DNA of 64,000 bases from Aporhodopirellula rubra (GCF_014192335.1 NZ_JACHXU010000006.1:186001-250000); one strand, 5' to 3'; shown: positions 52,885 to 62,754, counted from the stretch's first letter. Notes: generated by a model not told the origin, from the sequence alone. Numbers and translations are program-made.

Positions 52885-53907
52885 TTACGAGAGATTCTTC
52901 ATCCACTGCTTGCCTTGCTCGACGCACTCAAATTTCAAATCTTTGAGCTGCGTCAGCAATTTTCGATCATCGCAATCGACTGCCGTTTCAACCGAAAAGA
53001 CCTGCCGGTTCGACAGCGATTGCACGAGGGACGAGATCAGGAACTGCTCCTCCATCGACAACTCGCAGTCGGGCGTTCCCATTTCGACGTTCGCGTTAAT
53101 CTGAACCGGCGCCCCATCGTAACGATGGGCCTCGAGAGACGTTAGCGACAAGATCGCTTTCGAACTTTCCATCACCTGGACTTCTGGATCACCCATCCAC
53201 AACCCGCACATCGCGATCGCCTGTTGTTGTTGATGGTCGATCAGAGAATGAGCTTCAACATCAAAATGGCTCATCGCCGCGGCAACCCTCGGATCGGTGG
53301 GCAAGACCGGCACATGATCCAAACGAGTGCTCCGCCGAAGCTGCAAGAATGAACGGTTCACCGGAGGCCGATAGGTCGACGTTTGCGCCACCATCCGGTC
53401 AACCGTGCGAGCAACATGGTACCCGCTGCGAGACAATAACGATCCGGTTCTCGCATCGGATACGGGAATACCGATCCCGTGGCCGATCGGAGCGAGCCCC
53501 GCATACCCATTTCGCCCGTCTCGAATCACGCCAACGTGAACCTTTTCGATACCGGCCAGTCGCAAACTCTCCTCCACCGCTTTGAGCAGTTGATCACAAA
53601 TCGCGAGGCCCGGTTCATCTGCAAAACACAAGCCCGCGATCGTAGCGGATGATGGTTCTTCGTCATCCGGCGCCGGCTCCGCACCGGGTGGCACCGCGTC
53701 ACGAAACCAGTGTGCCCATGCGATCACACGTCCGTCAGCCAGACCCACCATCAAATTCGCGGGCTCAAAGAAGCTCCTCGACATCAACGCCCGCTCGAGG
53801 ATCGACACACTCACCGGTGGATCTTGGCGTGCCGCATGCCAGTGCCGAATCCAAACTTCGAACACCCCCGGCAGATCGGAGTTCTGGAAAGGACGGATAA
53901 TTGCCAT
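52885..53907 (-). CDS. GNAT family N-acetyltransferase
   Basis: 340 residues from the ATG at 53907 (MAIIRPFQNSDLPGVFEVW); an upstream ATG at 53949 adds unrelated residues. The N-terminal half is a GNAT domain, with RPFQNSDLPGV and the acetyl-CoA region near ICDQLLKAVEESLRLAGIEK and LLSRSGYHVARTVDRM. The C-terminal half looks like a second, degenerate GNAT or a lineage-specific domain. The acceptor is unknown. It is convergent with yebC and separated from the YyaL gene by about 115 bases. Confidence 0.7.
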   Translation of the reverse strand: MAIIRPFQNSDLPGVFEVWIRHWHAARQDPPVSVSILERALMSRSFFEPANLMVGLADGRVIAWAHWFRDAVPPGAEPAPDDEEPSSATIAGLCFADEPGLAICDQLLKAVEESLRLAGIEKVHVGVIRDGRNGYAGLAPIGHGIGIPVSDARTGSLLSRSGYHVARTVDRMVAQTSTYRPPVNRSFLQLRRSTRLDHVPVLPTDPRVAAAMSHFDVEAHSLIDHQQQQAIAMCGLWMGDPEVQVMESSKAILSLTSLEAHRYDGAPVQINANVEMGTPDCELSMEEQFLISSLVQSLSNRQVFSVETAVDCDDRKLLTQLKDLKFECVEQGKQWMKNLS

Positions 53908-54023
53908 GGGGATAATCTCGAATCGGCAGCCGAGCACGCGTGTTTGCAATGCCGCTTCAATGCGGCATCTTCTCGCGTCGAAACGCGTACCAAAAAACTA
54001 ACGTAGCATCCTCTTGCGCACAA

Positions 54024-56084
54024 TCACGGATCCACGACCGGCGACTCGCAATGAAAATCGCGGCAGCGATACAAAGTGAACGCGTCTCCCAACGAAACTT
54101 TGCCCTCGAGTAATTCACACGGTACGGGCGAGACTGCCGCCGCATTGTTCGGCAAGACATCTTCGCTGCCATTCTCTGGCAGCGACCACACCACCGTCAG
54201 CCCCGGTTGAAAACCGCCGAGGACACGACGCGCGACTTCCGGAACCGCCGCACGTTGTCCGACCGCAATCACCAATTCTCCTTGGTCGTGATGCAATTCA
54301 TCGATCACGCTGATCAGCGCGGCACATGCCCGTGTTTGCGTGCGAATCACCGTCTCACCGCATCGCAGAGTGCCGACCGCCGCGTCGAGCAAACGGCTGT
54401 TTCCGGTGATCCGCGATAGCTTCAAACACACCATGGCCGACGCCGCGTTTCCGCTGACCAGCGATCCGTCATGCCAATCCTTGTTGCGCGTGATCAACGA
54501 GTCCGAATCGCTCGCGGTGTAATAGAAACCGCCATCGCGTACGTCCATGAATCGGTCGACCAATTGCTCCGCGAGCGACACCGCTTCCACCAACCACGCG
54601 GGATCCGCAGTCGCCTCATAGAGCCCCACCAACGCGTCCGCGAAGATCGCATGATCATCCACAAACGCATCCCCATGTGCGGTTCCCGCACGATACACAT
54701 GCAGCAGTCGCCCCTTGGAGTCTCGCATCGAATCGATGAGAAACCGTGCTGCTCGCTCGGCCGTTTGGAGATAGTCGTCACGACACAGGGCAACACTCGC
54801 GATGGAAAACGCACGGATCGCCAACGCATTCCAGGCAACGACAATCTTGTCATCGCGTTGCGGCTTTACCCGTTTCTCGCGAGCGACCCGCAATCGTTTA
54901 CGATCCGTCGCGAGCTCTTTACTGAGCGTCTCAGTCGCAATCGATAACTGCTCCGCCCAATCCGCGATGGACCGAGGCAGGTTTGCGATCGAATGCCCGT
55001 CGAAATTCCCCGACTCGGTGATGTCGTAAATCTGACAAAAACGCGTCCCCCGTTCTTCGCCGAGCACCTCGATCACTTCCGCCGGGTCCCAAACATAGAA
55101 CTTGCCCTCGACACCTTCGCTGTCGGCGTCTTCGCTGCAGTGAATTCCGCCCGAGACATCAACCATGTCACGTTGGATGTAATCCAAAATTTCAGTTGCC
55201 ACTTCACCATGCCGAGCGTTACCGGTGACCTGCATTGCCCGCGTGTAGACCTCCGCCAACAAGGCATTGTCGTAGAGCATCTTTTCAAAATGGGGCACCA
55301 ACCACTTTCCATCCACGCTGTAACGCGAAAAGCCGCCGCCGATATGATCTCGAATCCCGCCGGCCGCCATTTTGTCGAGGGTCAACTCGACCGCCTCGAC
55401 TAGTCGCGAATCCTGGGTTCGCGAGGCCACGCGTAGCATTAACTCCAGGTCGGTCGCGTGTGGAAACTTCGGTGCTTCGCCAAAACCACCCCACGTGCCG
55501 TCAACGGTTTTCAACAACAGCTCGATGGCAACTCCGACGCGATCTGGGCCCGGCGTCTTGTCTGCCGTCTCGCCCGTTCCGACGGCGAGTTGCCGGAGCC
55601 CCTCAGTAATTTCGGCAGCGTGGTCGGCGATCTCTTCACGCCGGTTGGCCCATGCATCGACCAACGCATCGAGCACTTGTGGAAAACTCGGCATCCCACC
55701 ATGAGCAATCACGGGCCAATACGTTCCCGCGTAAAAAGGGCGGCCGTCGTGATCCAGAAACACGCTCATCGGCCAACCACCGTGCCCGGTCATTAACTGG
55801 ACCGCATTCATGTAGATCTGATCGATGTCAGGGCGTTCCTCGCGGTCCACTTTGATGCAAACAAAATGCTCATTCAGATACGCACCCACCTGATCGTTTT
55901 CAAAACTCTCGTGCGCCATAACATGACACCAATGACAGGCGGCGTAGCCCACCGACAGGAACAGCGGCACATCGCGTTCACGAGCGATATCAAACGCCTC
56001 TTCACCCCACGGCATCCAATCGACCGGATTGTCTTGATGCTGCAACAAATAGGGACTGAGCGATTGGGCGAGTTGATTAGGCAT
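54024..56084 (-). CDS. YyaL/DUF255 thioredoxin-domain protein
   Basis: 686 residues from the ATG at 56084 (MPNQLAQSLSPYLLQHQDNP); a start at 56102 is possible. The N-terminal thioredoxin-like domain has the family's redox-like motif AACHWCHVM and DREERPDID; the rest is an alpha/alpha six-barrel resembling N-acylglucosamine epimerase (GGIRDHIGGGFSRYSVDG, VPHFEKMLYDNA). Family members include Bacillus YyaL and human SPATA20. The biochemical role is not established. Confidence 0.92.
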   Translation of the reverse strand: MPNQLAQSLSPYLLQHQDNPVDWMPWGEEAFDIARERDVPLFLSVGYAACHWCHVMAHESFENDQVGAYLNEHFVCIKVDREERPDIDQIYMNAVQLMTGHGGWPMSVFLDHDGRPFYAGTYWPVIAHGGMPSFPQVLDALVDAWANRREEIADHAAEITEGLRQLAVGTGETADKTPGPDRVGVAIELLLKTVDGTWGGFGEAPKFPHATDLELMLRVASRTQDSRLVEAVELTLDKMAAGGIRDHIGGGFSRYSVDGKWLVPHFEKMLYDNALLAEVYTRAMQVTGNARHGEVATEILDYIQRDMVDVSGGIHCSEDADSEGVEGKFYVWDPAEVIEVLGEERGTRFCQIYDITESGNFDGHSIANLPRSIADWAEQLSIATETLSKELATDRKRLRVAREKRVKPQRDDKIVVAWNALAIRAFSIASVALCRDDYLQTAERAARFLIDSMRDSKGRLLHVYRAGTAHGDAFVDDHAIFADALVGLYEATADPAWLVEAVSLAEQLVDRFMDVRDGGFYYTASDSDSLITRNKDWHDGSLVSGNAASAMVCLKLSRITGNSRLLDAAVGTLRCGETVIRTQTRACAALISVIDELHHDQGELVIAVGQRAAVPEVARRVLGGFQPGLTVVWSLPENGSEDVLPNNAAAVSPVPCELLEGKVSLGDAFTLYRCRDFHCESPVVDP

Positions 56085-56350
56085 GGATTCACAGCGGGAC
56101 ACAGGTCAGGCGAAACCGCACTCGAAGTCGGATGAAGAAAACGCCTGCAACGACGCGTCCCAAAAGAACACGTTCCGAGAAACCTCTCTCGGTCGCGACA
56201 TCATAGACTTTTTAATGCAGTTGTTCACCGCCGCCGGAGCGTCATCGTCCCGGCACGACCTGCTACCTTTATTCACATCCTCCAATGGGGTACAACTGAC
56301 TCCCTGTCGGTGCACTCGAAAACGTGGCTTCTTTGGTAGATAACTTGGAC

Positions 56351-56779
56351 ATGCGCGAGAGTATCGTATCGAATGACTCCGCCCCGATCGTTTCGGTGGG
56401 GACTCAGTGGGTGGTGGACGCATGCGGATGCGATCCAATCAAACTGCAGTCTCTCGAAACCATCGGATCCATCTGTCAGCAGGTCATCGATTCACTCGGG
56501 CTGCATGTCATCGGCAGTCCAGCGTCGCATCGTTTCGCGGCCCCTCACGGCGTCACGATGCTGTATCTGCTCAGCGAATCACACCTGGCCGTTCACACGT
56601 ATCCTGAACACGGATTGGCGACATTCAATTTCGTTTGTTGCCGTGATCACGCCGAGTGGCCATGGGAAGACGAACTGCCCCGTGTCCTGGGTGCAAACCA
56701 TGTCTTCCAGCGAGTTCTGCGACGCGGGACTTGGTCGAACGAACCGGCCACTGAGTCGATCCCGGGGGCCTCCCAATGA
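56351..56779 (+). CDS. speD: S-adenosylmethionine decarboxylase proenzyme (SpeD/SpeH-like)
   Basis: 142 residues from the ATG at 56351 (a GTG at 56324 would add nine). Decarboxylates S-adenosylmethionine to supply aminopropyl groups. The self-cleavage motif LLSESHLAVHTYPE is present; cleavage between Glu76 and Ser77 would give the pyruvoyl Ser77. His82 and Cys96/Cys97 (FNFVCC) are near the expected catalytic positions. Small prokaryotic (SpeH-type) length. Its stop overlaps the DUF4178 gene start by four bases, opening a five-gene operon that ends with a spermidine synthase-like gene. Confidence 0.88.
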   Translation: MRESIVSNDSAPIVSVGTQWVVDACGCDPIKLQSLETIGSICQQVIDSLGLHVIGSPASHRFAAPHGVTMLYLLSESHLAVHTYPEHGLATFNFVCCRDHAEWPWEDELPRVLGANHVFQRVLRRGTWSNEPATESIPGASQ

Positions 56780-58395
56780 TCGGTGCAAGAACACTGAAGA
56801 AAAAGGGAGCCGCATGCCCGAGCTGTGGTGGCCCGGTGGAGTTCCGATTTGGCGGCACCATGGTGACCGTCTGCGAGTTTTGCCAAAGTGCGATCGCACG
56901 AAACGATCGCGACATTGAATTGATCGGAAAGGTTTCCGAACTCGTCGAAACCGACAGTGTGATGCACCTCGGATCCACCGGAAACTATCGCGGCAAACCC
57001 TTCGAATGTGTCGGCCGGGTTCAGTATCGTCATGCGGCAGGTGGTTTTTGGGACGAGTGGTATTTGCGTCTTCCCGGCGACAAGATGGCGTGGCTGGCCG
57101 ATGCCCAAGGACAATTGCATCTCACGTTCCCGCGTCCGATTCGTAAAAAGATGGATGTTCCGGAGTTTGCCCAACTCAGCCTTGGCGAGGGAATTAATCT
57201 CGGGAACAACCATCTTGTTGTGACCGAGAAAGGAACCGCAACGGCCTTTGCCGCCCAAGGTGAAATCCCGTGGGCGTTTCGCCCCGGTGACGACCATGTC
57301 TACGCGGACCTGCAAGGCGACGAAGGATGGTTCGCCACGATTGAGTACGACTCAAAAGACGACGACGCGGAAAAGCGATTATCGGTCGGGAAAACCATCT
57401 CGCTCGACGAACTCAGCCTCGACCCGCCCGCGGTGGTGCCGTCCGAGTTCGATGCGATTCGAAAGGTCGACGTCCTCAATCTGAATTGCCCGCAATGTGG
57501 TGGGCCGTTGGCGTTAAGAACCCCGGACCAGACGATGCGAGTGGGGTGCCCCAACTGCGGCACGATGCTTGATGTCAACGAAGGCAAACTCAAAATCCTC
57601 AAGACGCTTGATGAACGGCAGGTTCATCCCGATATCCCATTGGGATCAGTCGGCAGATTCAAATGTCCCGACAAAGTCAGCGACCATGAATTCACGGTGA
57701 TCGGATGCATGGGACGATACGCCTTGTATCAGGGCACCGCTTATCCGTGGCGTGAATACCTCCTGCACAATCCCGAAATCGGATTCCGATGGCTCGTTGA
57801 GAACGATCGCCACTGGTCATTCGTCGAACCGATCGCGACCACACAAATCAACAACGGATTCAATAAAAGAACCCACGACGGTCGCACGTATCGTCTCTAT
57901 GACCGTGGCACCGCCTACGTTCGATCTTGCATGGGCGAATTCTATTGGAAGGTCAATCACGGGGACAAAGTCGCAACCAGCGATTTCATCAGCCCGCCCT
58001 ACATGCTCTCGTATGAAATGTCGCGAACCGACGACAGCGAGGAGATCAACGTTTCGAAAGGCGTTTACCTCACCGTCGACGAGATTGAAGAAGCATTCGG
58101 GATTGAAAAGATCACGCGTCCCTGGGGCGTTGGCGTGATCCAACCGTCACCTCCGATTCATTTCGGAGTCTGGCTTTCCTGGTTCGGCTTCATGGGCTTC
58201 ATCACCACAATACATCTCCTCGGTAAATCAATCTTTCGATTGCCGACGCAGCTCGGACCGGACCCTTGGATGTGGTTCTACGCGATGATCTTCATCTCGC
58301 TCATGCCCATTGGGATCCTGTTCTACAAATACAACTTCGAAGTCAAACGCTGGAAAGACAGCGACTACAGCCCTTACCAGTCATCGGAAGATTGA
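56776..58395 (+). CDS. DUF4178 domain membrane protein with two zinc ribbons
   Basis: 539 residues. Two copies of a unit made of a CxxC...CxxC zinc ribbon plus a DUF4178 beta domain: ribbon ACPSCGGPVEF...CEFCQ then HLGSTGNYRGKPFECVGRV; and ribbon LNCPQCGGPLAL...CPNCGT then LGSVGRFKCPDKVSDHEFTV. Near the C-terminus are two membrane helices (WLSWFGFMGFITTIHLLG and WMWFYAMIFISLMPIGILFY). The function of DUF4178 is unknown; it is found with DUF350 and polyamine genes elsewhere. It overlaps speD and is one base from the next gene. Confidence 0.88.
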   Translation: MIGARTLKKKGAACPSCGGPVEFRFGGTMVTVCEFCQSAIARNDRDIELIGKVSELVETDSVMHLGSTGNYRGKPFECVGRVQYRHAAGGFWDEWYLRLPGDKMAWLADAQGQLHLTFPRPIRKKMDVPEFAQLSLGEGINLGNNHLVVTEKGTATAFAAQGEIPWAFRPGDDHVYADLQGDEGWFATIEYDSKDDDAEKRLSVGKTISLDELSLDPPAVVPSEFDAIRKVDVLNLNCPQCGGPLALRTPDQTMRVGCPNCGTMLDVNEGKLKILKTLDERQVHPDIPLGSVGRFKCPDKVSDHEFTVIGCMGRYALYQGTAYPWREYLLHNPEIGFRWLVENDRHWSFVEPIATTQINNGFNKRTHDGRTYRLYDRGTAYVRSCMGEFYWKVNHGDKVATSDFISPPYMLSYEMSRTDDSEEINVSKGVYLTVDEIEEAFGIEKITRPWGVGVIQPSPPIHFGVWLSWFGFMGFITTIHLLGKSIFRLPTQLGPDPWMWFYAMIFISLMPIGILFYKYNFEVKRWKDSDYSPYQSSED

Positions 58396-58396
58396 G

Positions 58397-58564
58397 ATGC
58401 GATTGCTTCAGGCTTACCTCATCATCGGCGTGCTGATCTGCGTTTGGTTCAGTATCGCGACTGCGCGCGGCTGGCGTGCAATCGACACCGGCTTCCTCAA
58501 CTCCGGCGGTTCGAGCACCTACGGCGGGCGTGGTTATGGCGGCTCCTGGGGCGGCGGCAAATAG
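58397..58564 (+). CDS. 55-residue membrane peptide with Gly-rich tail
   Basis: One N-terminal membrane helix (LLQAYLIIGVLICVWFSIAT) is followed by a polar stretch and a Gly/Ser/Tyr-rich tail (TYGGRGYGGSWGGGK). The ATG follows one base after the DUF4178 stop, so it is translated from the same message. Longer upstream frames are shadows. No family recognised. Context suggests a small membrane accessory of the polyamine operon. Confidence 0.7.
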   Translation: MRLLQAYLIIGVLICVWFSIATARGWRAIDTGFLNSGGSSTYGGRGYGGSWGGGK

Positions 58565-58667
58565 GAACACACGTGATCAACAACCGGTCTCGGCATCATG
58601 TCGTGTCGAACACACTGCGGGCCGAATCGATCAACAACCCATCTCCCTCCTTCAACAACATCCTCTC

Positions 58668-58961
58668 ATGAATCTTCTCGCACAAATCGAAAACGCCGCC
58701 AATTCCGGCGCCCAACACGTTCTCGTTTCGCCTGCAGGCGGCACCGGCATCGATGTCCTGCTCGAACACCTGATCGCGGCGTTCGTTTTCTCGGTCGTCG
58801 GAATCATTGTGTTTGTCGTTTGCTTGATCCTGGCGGAGAAATTGACGCCGTTTTCGATCATTCATGAGATCGGTGAAGAACACAACATGGCCGTATCGAT
58901 CGTGGTCGCCGCCATCGTGTTGGGCATCTCGGTGATCATCGCAGCCGCGATTTTAGGTTAG
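58668..58961 (+). CDS. DUF350 (YjfL-like) membrane protein
   Basis: 97 residues from the ATG at 58668. A polar lead of about 30 residues is followed by two long membrane helices ([20 protein letters not shown] and [20 protein letters not shown]) joined by the family's conserved loop with [16 protein letters not shown], the DUF350 signature. DUF350 proteins such as E. coli YjfL are uncharacterised. Five bases separate it from the spermidine synthase gene. Confidence 0.85.
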   Translation: MNLLAQIENAANSGAQHVLVSPAGGTGIDVLLEHLIAAFVFSVVGIIVFVVCLILAEKLTPFSIIHEIGEEHNMAVSIVVAAIVLGISVIIAAAILG

Positions 58962-58966
58962 ACCAC

Positions 58967-60577
58967 TTGATCGACCGCGCCCCGCTCGGCCTTCTCTACG
59001 TCAACGTGTTGATCATCGCGACGTGTGGTTTGGTCTATGAATTAGTTGCCGGCACGTTGGCGAGCTATCTTCTCGGCGATTCCGTCACGCAGTTTTCGCT
59101 GATCATCGGTGTTTACCTCTCCGCGTTGGGAATCGGCGCGTGGTTGTCACAGTACATCGAGGATCGACTCGCGCGAACGTTCATCGAGATCGAACTCGCG
59201 CTCGCCCTGATCGGCGGCTTCTCAACGCCGCTGCTGTTCCTCGCGTTCCCGTTGGTGGATTGGTTTCACGTGCTGCTTTTTGGCAGCGTCGTCGTCATCG
59301 GCATCCTCGTCGGACTAGAACTGCCATTGTTGATGCGGATCTTGAAAGAACACTTGGACTTCAGCGAGTTGGTGTCGCGTGTACTCGCGTTTGACTATCT
59401 CGGTGCCCTGTTCGCATCGCTGTTGTTTCCGATCTTTCTCGTACCGCGACTTGGGCTCACCCGAACGGCAATTCTGTTCGGATTACTCAACGCGGTGGTC
59501 GGATTGTGGGGCACGTATCTGCTGCGTCCACTGCTGGCCAACCGTGGCATCGAGGGTCTACGAGGGCGTGCAATCCTAGTGATCGGGTTGCTCGTCGTTG
59601 GGTTCATTAAGGCCGACTCGATCACGACACTCTCCGAAGAGAACACGCTCGGTGGGAAAATCGTTTATGCCGACACGTCGCCCTACCAACGCATCGCGGT
59701 CACGCAGAGTGACCGGGGGTTTCAGCTGTACCTCAACGGCCACCTCCAATTCAACAGCGTCGACGAATACCGCTACCACGAGTCGCTCGTTCATCCGCTG
59801 ATGAGTGTTTGCTCCGACGCAACGCGAATCCTGGTTCTCGGCGGCGGGGACGGTTTGGCGGTCCGTGAAATCTTGAAATACAGCCGCGTCGAATCGATCA
59901 CATTGGTGGACCTGGACCCCGCGATGACACGTCTCGCAACAGGGTTTGAACCGTTGGCGAAGCTCAACGCGCGGGCGCTGAGCGATCCCAAGGTGACCGT
60001 GATCAACCGAGACGCCTTTGTGTGGGCGACCGAGGACAACGCGGACTCAGGCTCCGACGCACCTCGGTACGACACCCCTCGGTACGACGCCGTCGTGATC
60101 GATTTCCCGGACCCGGGCAGCTATTCGGTGGGCAAACTCTACACCACTCATTTCTACACATCGCTTCGCCGCCATTTGGCGCCGCACGCGGGCATGGCGA
60201 TCCAGTGCACATCGCCGTTGGTGGCCCCTAAGTCTTACTGGTGCATCCTCCACACGCTCCGACAATCGGGTTTCGACGTCACTCCCTACCACGCGAGCGT
60301 GCCGACGTTCGGCGTGTGGGGATTCGCTCTGGCCCGACAAATTGGTGCCGAAGAAGCCGACCGGCGGGCCGATCCGGATGCGGGATCCGATTCGCCATGG
60401 ATCCTGCCACCCTCCCTGGCCCCCGAAATCGCCGGCTTACGATTTCTCAATGACGCCACCATGCGGGGGCTGTTTCATCTGCCACAGGACCAACAATCTC
60501 TCGAAATGCCGTCCAATCGGCTCAACGATCAGATTTTGGTACGACTGTACGATCAAGAATGGGGCGGCCGCGGTTAG
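58967..60577 (+). CDS. Membrane-embedded spermidine synthase-like aminopropyltransferase
   Basis: 536 residues from a TTG start. About seven membrane helices cover residues 1-215; the rest is a spermidine/spermine synthase domain with the substrate-site segment [20 protein letters not shown], the AdoMet-type motif [15 protein letters not shown] and [16 protein letters not shown] at the catalytic aspartate region. It likely transfers aminopropyl groups from decarboxylated AdoMet, supplied by SpeD in the same operon. An in-frame 15-bp duplication lies before the catalytic loop at 60062-60091, repeating PRYD. Confidence 0.87.
   Translation: MIDRAPLGLLYVNVLIIATCGLVYELVAGTLASYLLGDSVTQFSLIIGVYLSALGIGAWLSQYIEDRLARTFIEIELALALIGGFSTPLLFLAFPLVDWFHVLLFGSVVVIGILVGLELPLLMRILKEHLDFSELVSRVLAFDYLGALFASLLFPIFLVPRLGLTRTAILFGLLNAVVGLWGTYLLRPLLANRGIEGLRGRAILVIGLLVVGFIKADSITTLSEENTLGGKIVYADTSPYQRIAVTQSDRGFQLYLNGHLQFNSVDEYRYHESLVHPLMSVCSDATRILVLGGGDGLAVREILKYSRVESITLVDLDPAMTRLATGFEPLAKLNARALSDPKVTVINRDAFVWATEDNADSGSDAPRYDTPRYDAVVIDFPDPGSYSVGKLYTTHFYTSLRRHLAPHAGMAIQCTSPLVAPKSYWCILHTLRQSGFDVTPYHASVPTFGVWGFALARQIGAEEADRRADPDAGSDSPWILPPSLAPEIAGLRFLNDATMRGLFHLPQDQQSLEMPSNRLNDQILVRLYDQEWGGRG
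60062..60091. repeat. 15-bp in-frame tandem duplication in the spermidine synthase gene
   Basis: cctcggtacgacacc (60062-60076) is followed by cctcggtacgacgcc (60077-60091), 14 of 15 bases identical. It codes PRYDT then PRYDA just before the catalytic VVIDF strand, so it alters a loop close to the active site. Confidence 0.88.
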
Positions 60578-60648
60578 ACTCGATTGCGAATTTCACCACC
60601 GCCTGCAAAACTGTGCTTTCAGCCGGTGACGAAAACGGCTGTAATTCG

Positions 60649-61596
60649 ATGCCATTCCGTTCCCCCTGTTTTCAAGTTGGCCACGACGTGTCAGTTCCTT
60701 CTACCGTAACGCTTGTCGACGTGTTCCCTGAAGATTTGCAGCATCTCGTCGGCGAGAATCAGCCGCTGCATGAATTCCTCTGGCTGGGAATCGGCGGACC
60801 GGCTCGTTTTTTGGCTGAACCTGTCGAAATCAAGCAAGTTTCGGAACTCGTCAAAGCTGCTAAATCGCACGATCTCGCCGTACGCATTCTCGGCCACGGT
60901 AGCAACATTTTGGTGCGAGAGGCCGGTTTCGATGGTCTGGTGATCTCGCTCAGCGGCCCGGCCACCACGGGGCTGGAGATCGACGGAAACCGACTCAAAG
61001 CGGGCGCCGGAGTCAAATTGACCCACGCGGCGATCAAGACCGTCGGCGAAGGCCTCGGCGGGCTCGAACATTTGGTCGGAATCCCCGGCAGCGTCGGTGG
61101 CGCGGTCGTCGGCAACGCGTCTGCGGAGGGCCGGGACATCGGATCGGTGGTCCGCTCGATCGAGGTGCTCGACGAAAACGGTACGCCGAAAACGATCACA
61201 GCAGAAGAAGCCGGTTTTTCTCACCGCAAATCGACCCTCGACGGACTCGTCGTGTTAAGCGTCGAATTCGAACTCGAACCCAAAGACGTCACCGCGCTGA
61301 CCAAACGCATGCAAAAACTGTGGATCCACCGGGGGCAACGTCGCCCGTCGGATACCTCGCGGATTGTGATGCCTTTCATCGACCCGGACTCCATGTCGAC
61401 GCGAGAGCTGATCGTCAACACCGGACTATCTGGATTGCGTGAGGGCGATGTCTCGCTAGACCTGTCCGCCCCGCAGTACCTCGTCGCTCACGAAAACGCG
61501 ACCAGCGACCAATGCCTCCGATTGATCGAACGGGTCCGAGAACAGGTCCTCCTGCAGACCGGGATCGACTTGCGGTTGAACCTGCAAATATGGTAA
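60649..61596 (+). CDS. murB: MurB-like FAD protein with altered catalytic loop
   Basis: 315 residues from the ATG at 60649. The FAD-binding domain is typical: GIGGPARFLAEP, RILGHGSNILVREAGFDGLV and GIPGSVGGAVVGNAS. Arg193 in FSHRKSTL matches the conserved active-site arginine. However, at the position of the catalytic serine (usual motif GSVFKNP) the sequence reads SRIVMPFIDP, and the usual HANFIVN segment is SAPQYLVA. The domain layout is of type II MurB (UDP-N-acetylenolpyruvoylglucosamine reductase), but the reductase activity is doubtful or atypical. The DivIB-like gene follows 57 bases later. Confidence 0.8.
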   Translation: MPFRSPCFQVGHDVSVPSTVTLVDVFPEDLQHLVGENQPLHEFLWLGIGGPARFLAEPVEIKQVSELVKAAKSHDLAVRILGHGSNILVREAGFDGLVISLSGPATTGLEIDGNRLKAGAGVKLTHAAIKTVGEGLGGLEHLVGIPGSVGGAVVGNASAEGRDIGSVVRSIEVLDENGTPKTITAEEAGFSHRKSTLDGLVVLSVEFELEPKDVTALTKRMQKLWIHRGQRRPSDTSRIVMPFIDPDSMSTRELIVNTGLSGLREGDVSLDLSAPQYLVAHENATSDQCLRLIERVREQVLLQTGIDLRLNLQIW

Positions 61597-61602
61597 TTCG
61601 AA

Positions 61603-61617
61603 GGCTGGAATCCAGCC
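61603..61617 (+). terminator. Small hairpin between murB-like and divIB-like genes
   Basis: A 6-bp stem ggctgg/ccagcc around aat is followed eight bases later by four T residues. Too weak for a firm terminator; it may cause partial attenuation between the two genes. Confidence 0.3.
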
Positions 61618-61653
61618 CGAGTCGCTTTTGCTGCAAGGATGTAGAGCCGCGAC

Positions 61654-62619
61654 GTGACCGAATCGCCTCAATCGAAACGCACCTCGTCGAGTCGTCGGCG
61701 GGGACCCGATGAAGACGCATCGCCGTCGAAGATCCGATGGATCGCTTCGCTGGTCGCTGCGCCGGTGATCCTGTCGATCCTATGGCCCGCCATTTTATTA
61801 GTCGTCGGATACGCGGCGTGGCAACAGTGGGGCAGTCACTATGTCGCCCATAAATACTACGGCGTCGAAGCCAGCGCGATCAGTGTGACGCAGCCGCCGG
61901 ACTACGTTCGATCCGATATTATCGAAACCGTCTATCGCGACGCGGCGATGGACAAGATGTCGTTAATGGATCAGCAGGCCTGCGCCAAAATCGCATCGGC
62001 CTTCTCATCCAATGCTTGGGTTCGCCGTGTCGTCGGCGTTCGTAAATTGGCGGGAGGCCGAATCGACGTACGATTGGAATATCGCCAACCGGTCGCCATG
62101 GTCCACGTCATCAGCCGCCACCCGGATCGAAACGGGGCCGGATTTTTTGCCATCGACGGAGAGGGAGTGTTGCTACCCGACACCGATTTTTCCCCCTCCG
62201 AAACGATGCGTTACCTGCATATTATCGTCCCCGGTGCGTACCCGACCGGCGGCGTCGGTTCCGAGTTCGGTGACTCACGTGTGCAGGCCGCTGCTCTGCT
62301 CGCACACCTGTTGCATCCCTACCGAGAACAACTCGGGGTCACGAGCATCGGAGTGCATGGTGATCTACGCCAAAACCCGATCGCGCAGCTCGAGATCGCC
62401 GGTGACGAGAAGGACGAACGTTGGTTCTGGGGCAGTCCCCCCGGTGCCGAAGCCCAAACCGAACCTCCGGCCATGATGAAACTGCAGAGCCTGATCGACG
62501 GAGCCCCTCCGGGCAGCGACCTGCGACAAGTCCAGTACGTGACGGCACCGATCGTGCACAACCATCCGTCTATCCAAACGTCACGGATCGGTTCCTCGCC
62601 CGCGGCCCCCACACGGTAA
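61654..62619 (+). CDS. FtsQ/DivIB-like division protein
   Basis: 321 residues from a GTG start. A basic cytoplasmic N-terminus (SKRTSSSRRRG) precedes one membrane helix (about 29-58) and a POTRA-like domain (about 74-150): the strand pattern ending WVRRVVGVRKLAGGRIDVRL, then EYRQPVAMV and FFAIDGEGVLLP, matches the FtsQ/DivIB POTRA and beta domains. Its place after murB mirrors dcw clusters. In other bacteria FtsQ links FtsZ-ring assembly to septal wall synthesis; planctomycetes lack FtsZ, so its role here is uncertain. Similarity is by pattern only. Confidence 0.6.
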   Translation: MTESPQSKRTSSSRRRGPDEDASPSKIRWIASLVAAPVILSILWPAILLVVGYAAWQQWGSHYVAHKYYGVEASAISVTQPPDYVRSDIIETVYRDAAMDKMSLMDQQACAKIASAFSSNAWVRRVVGVRKLAGGRIDVRLEYRQPVAMVHVISRHPDRNGAGFFAIDGEGVLLPDTDFSPSETMRYLHIIVPGAYPTGGVGSEFGDSRVQAAALLAHLLHPYREQLGVTSIGVHGDLRQNPIAQLEIAGDEKDERWFWGSPPGAEAQTEPPAMMKLQSLIDGAPPGSDLRQVQYVTAPIVHNHPSIQTSRIGSSPAAPTR

Positions 62620-62754
62620 ACACTCGCACGAGAACACACTTCGCACCGCACTCCCGCGAACGCTACTCCCGCGACCACCAACTCAGCGGCAACGTTCACT
62701 CCGCATGAGTGACCAAATTCTCTCGCTCTTCCAACGCATCGGGTCGTGCGGTTT

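Noticed and set aside
61603..61617. Hairpin after the murB-like gene as a strong terminator
   Set aside because: Stem of only 6 bp and a T4 run eight bases away; kept only as a low-confidence feature.
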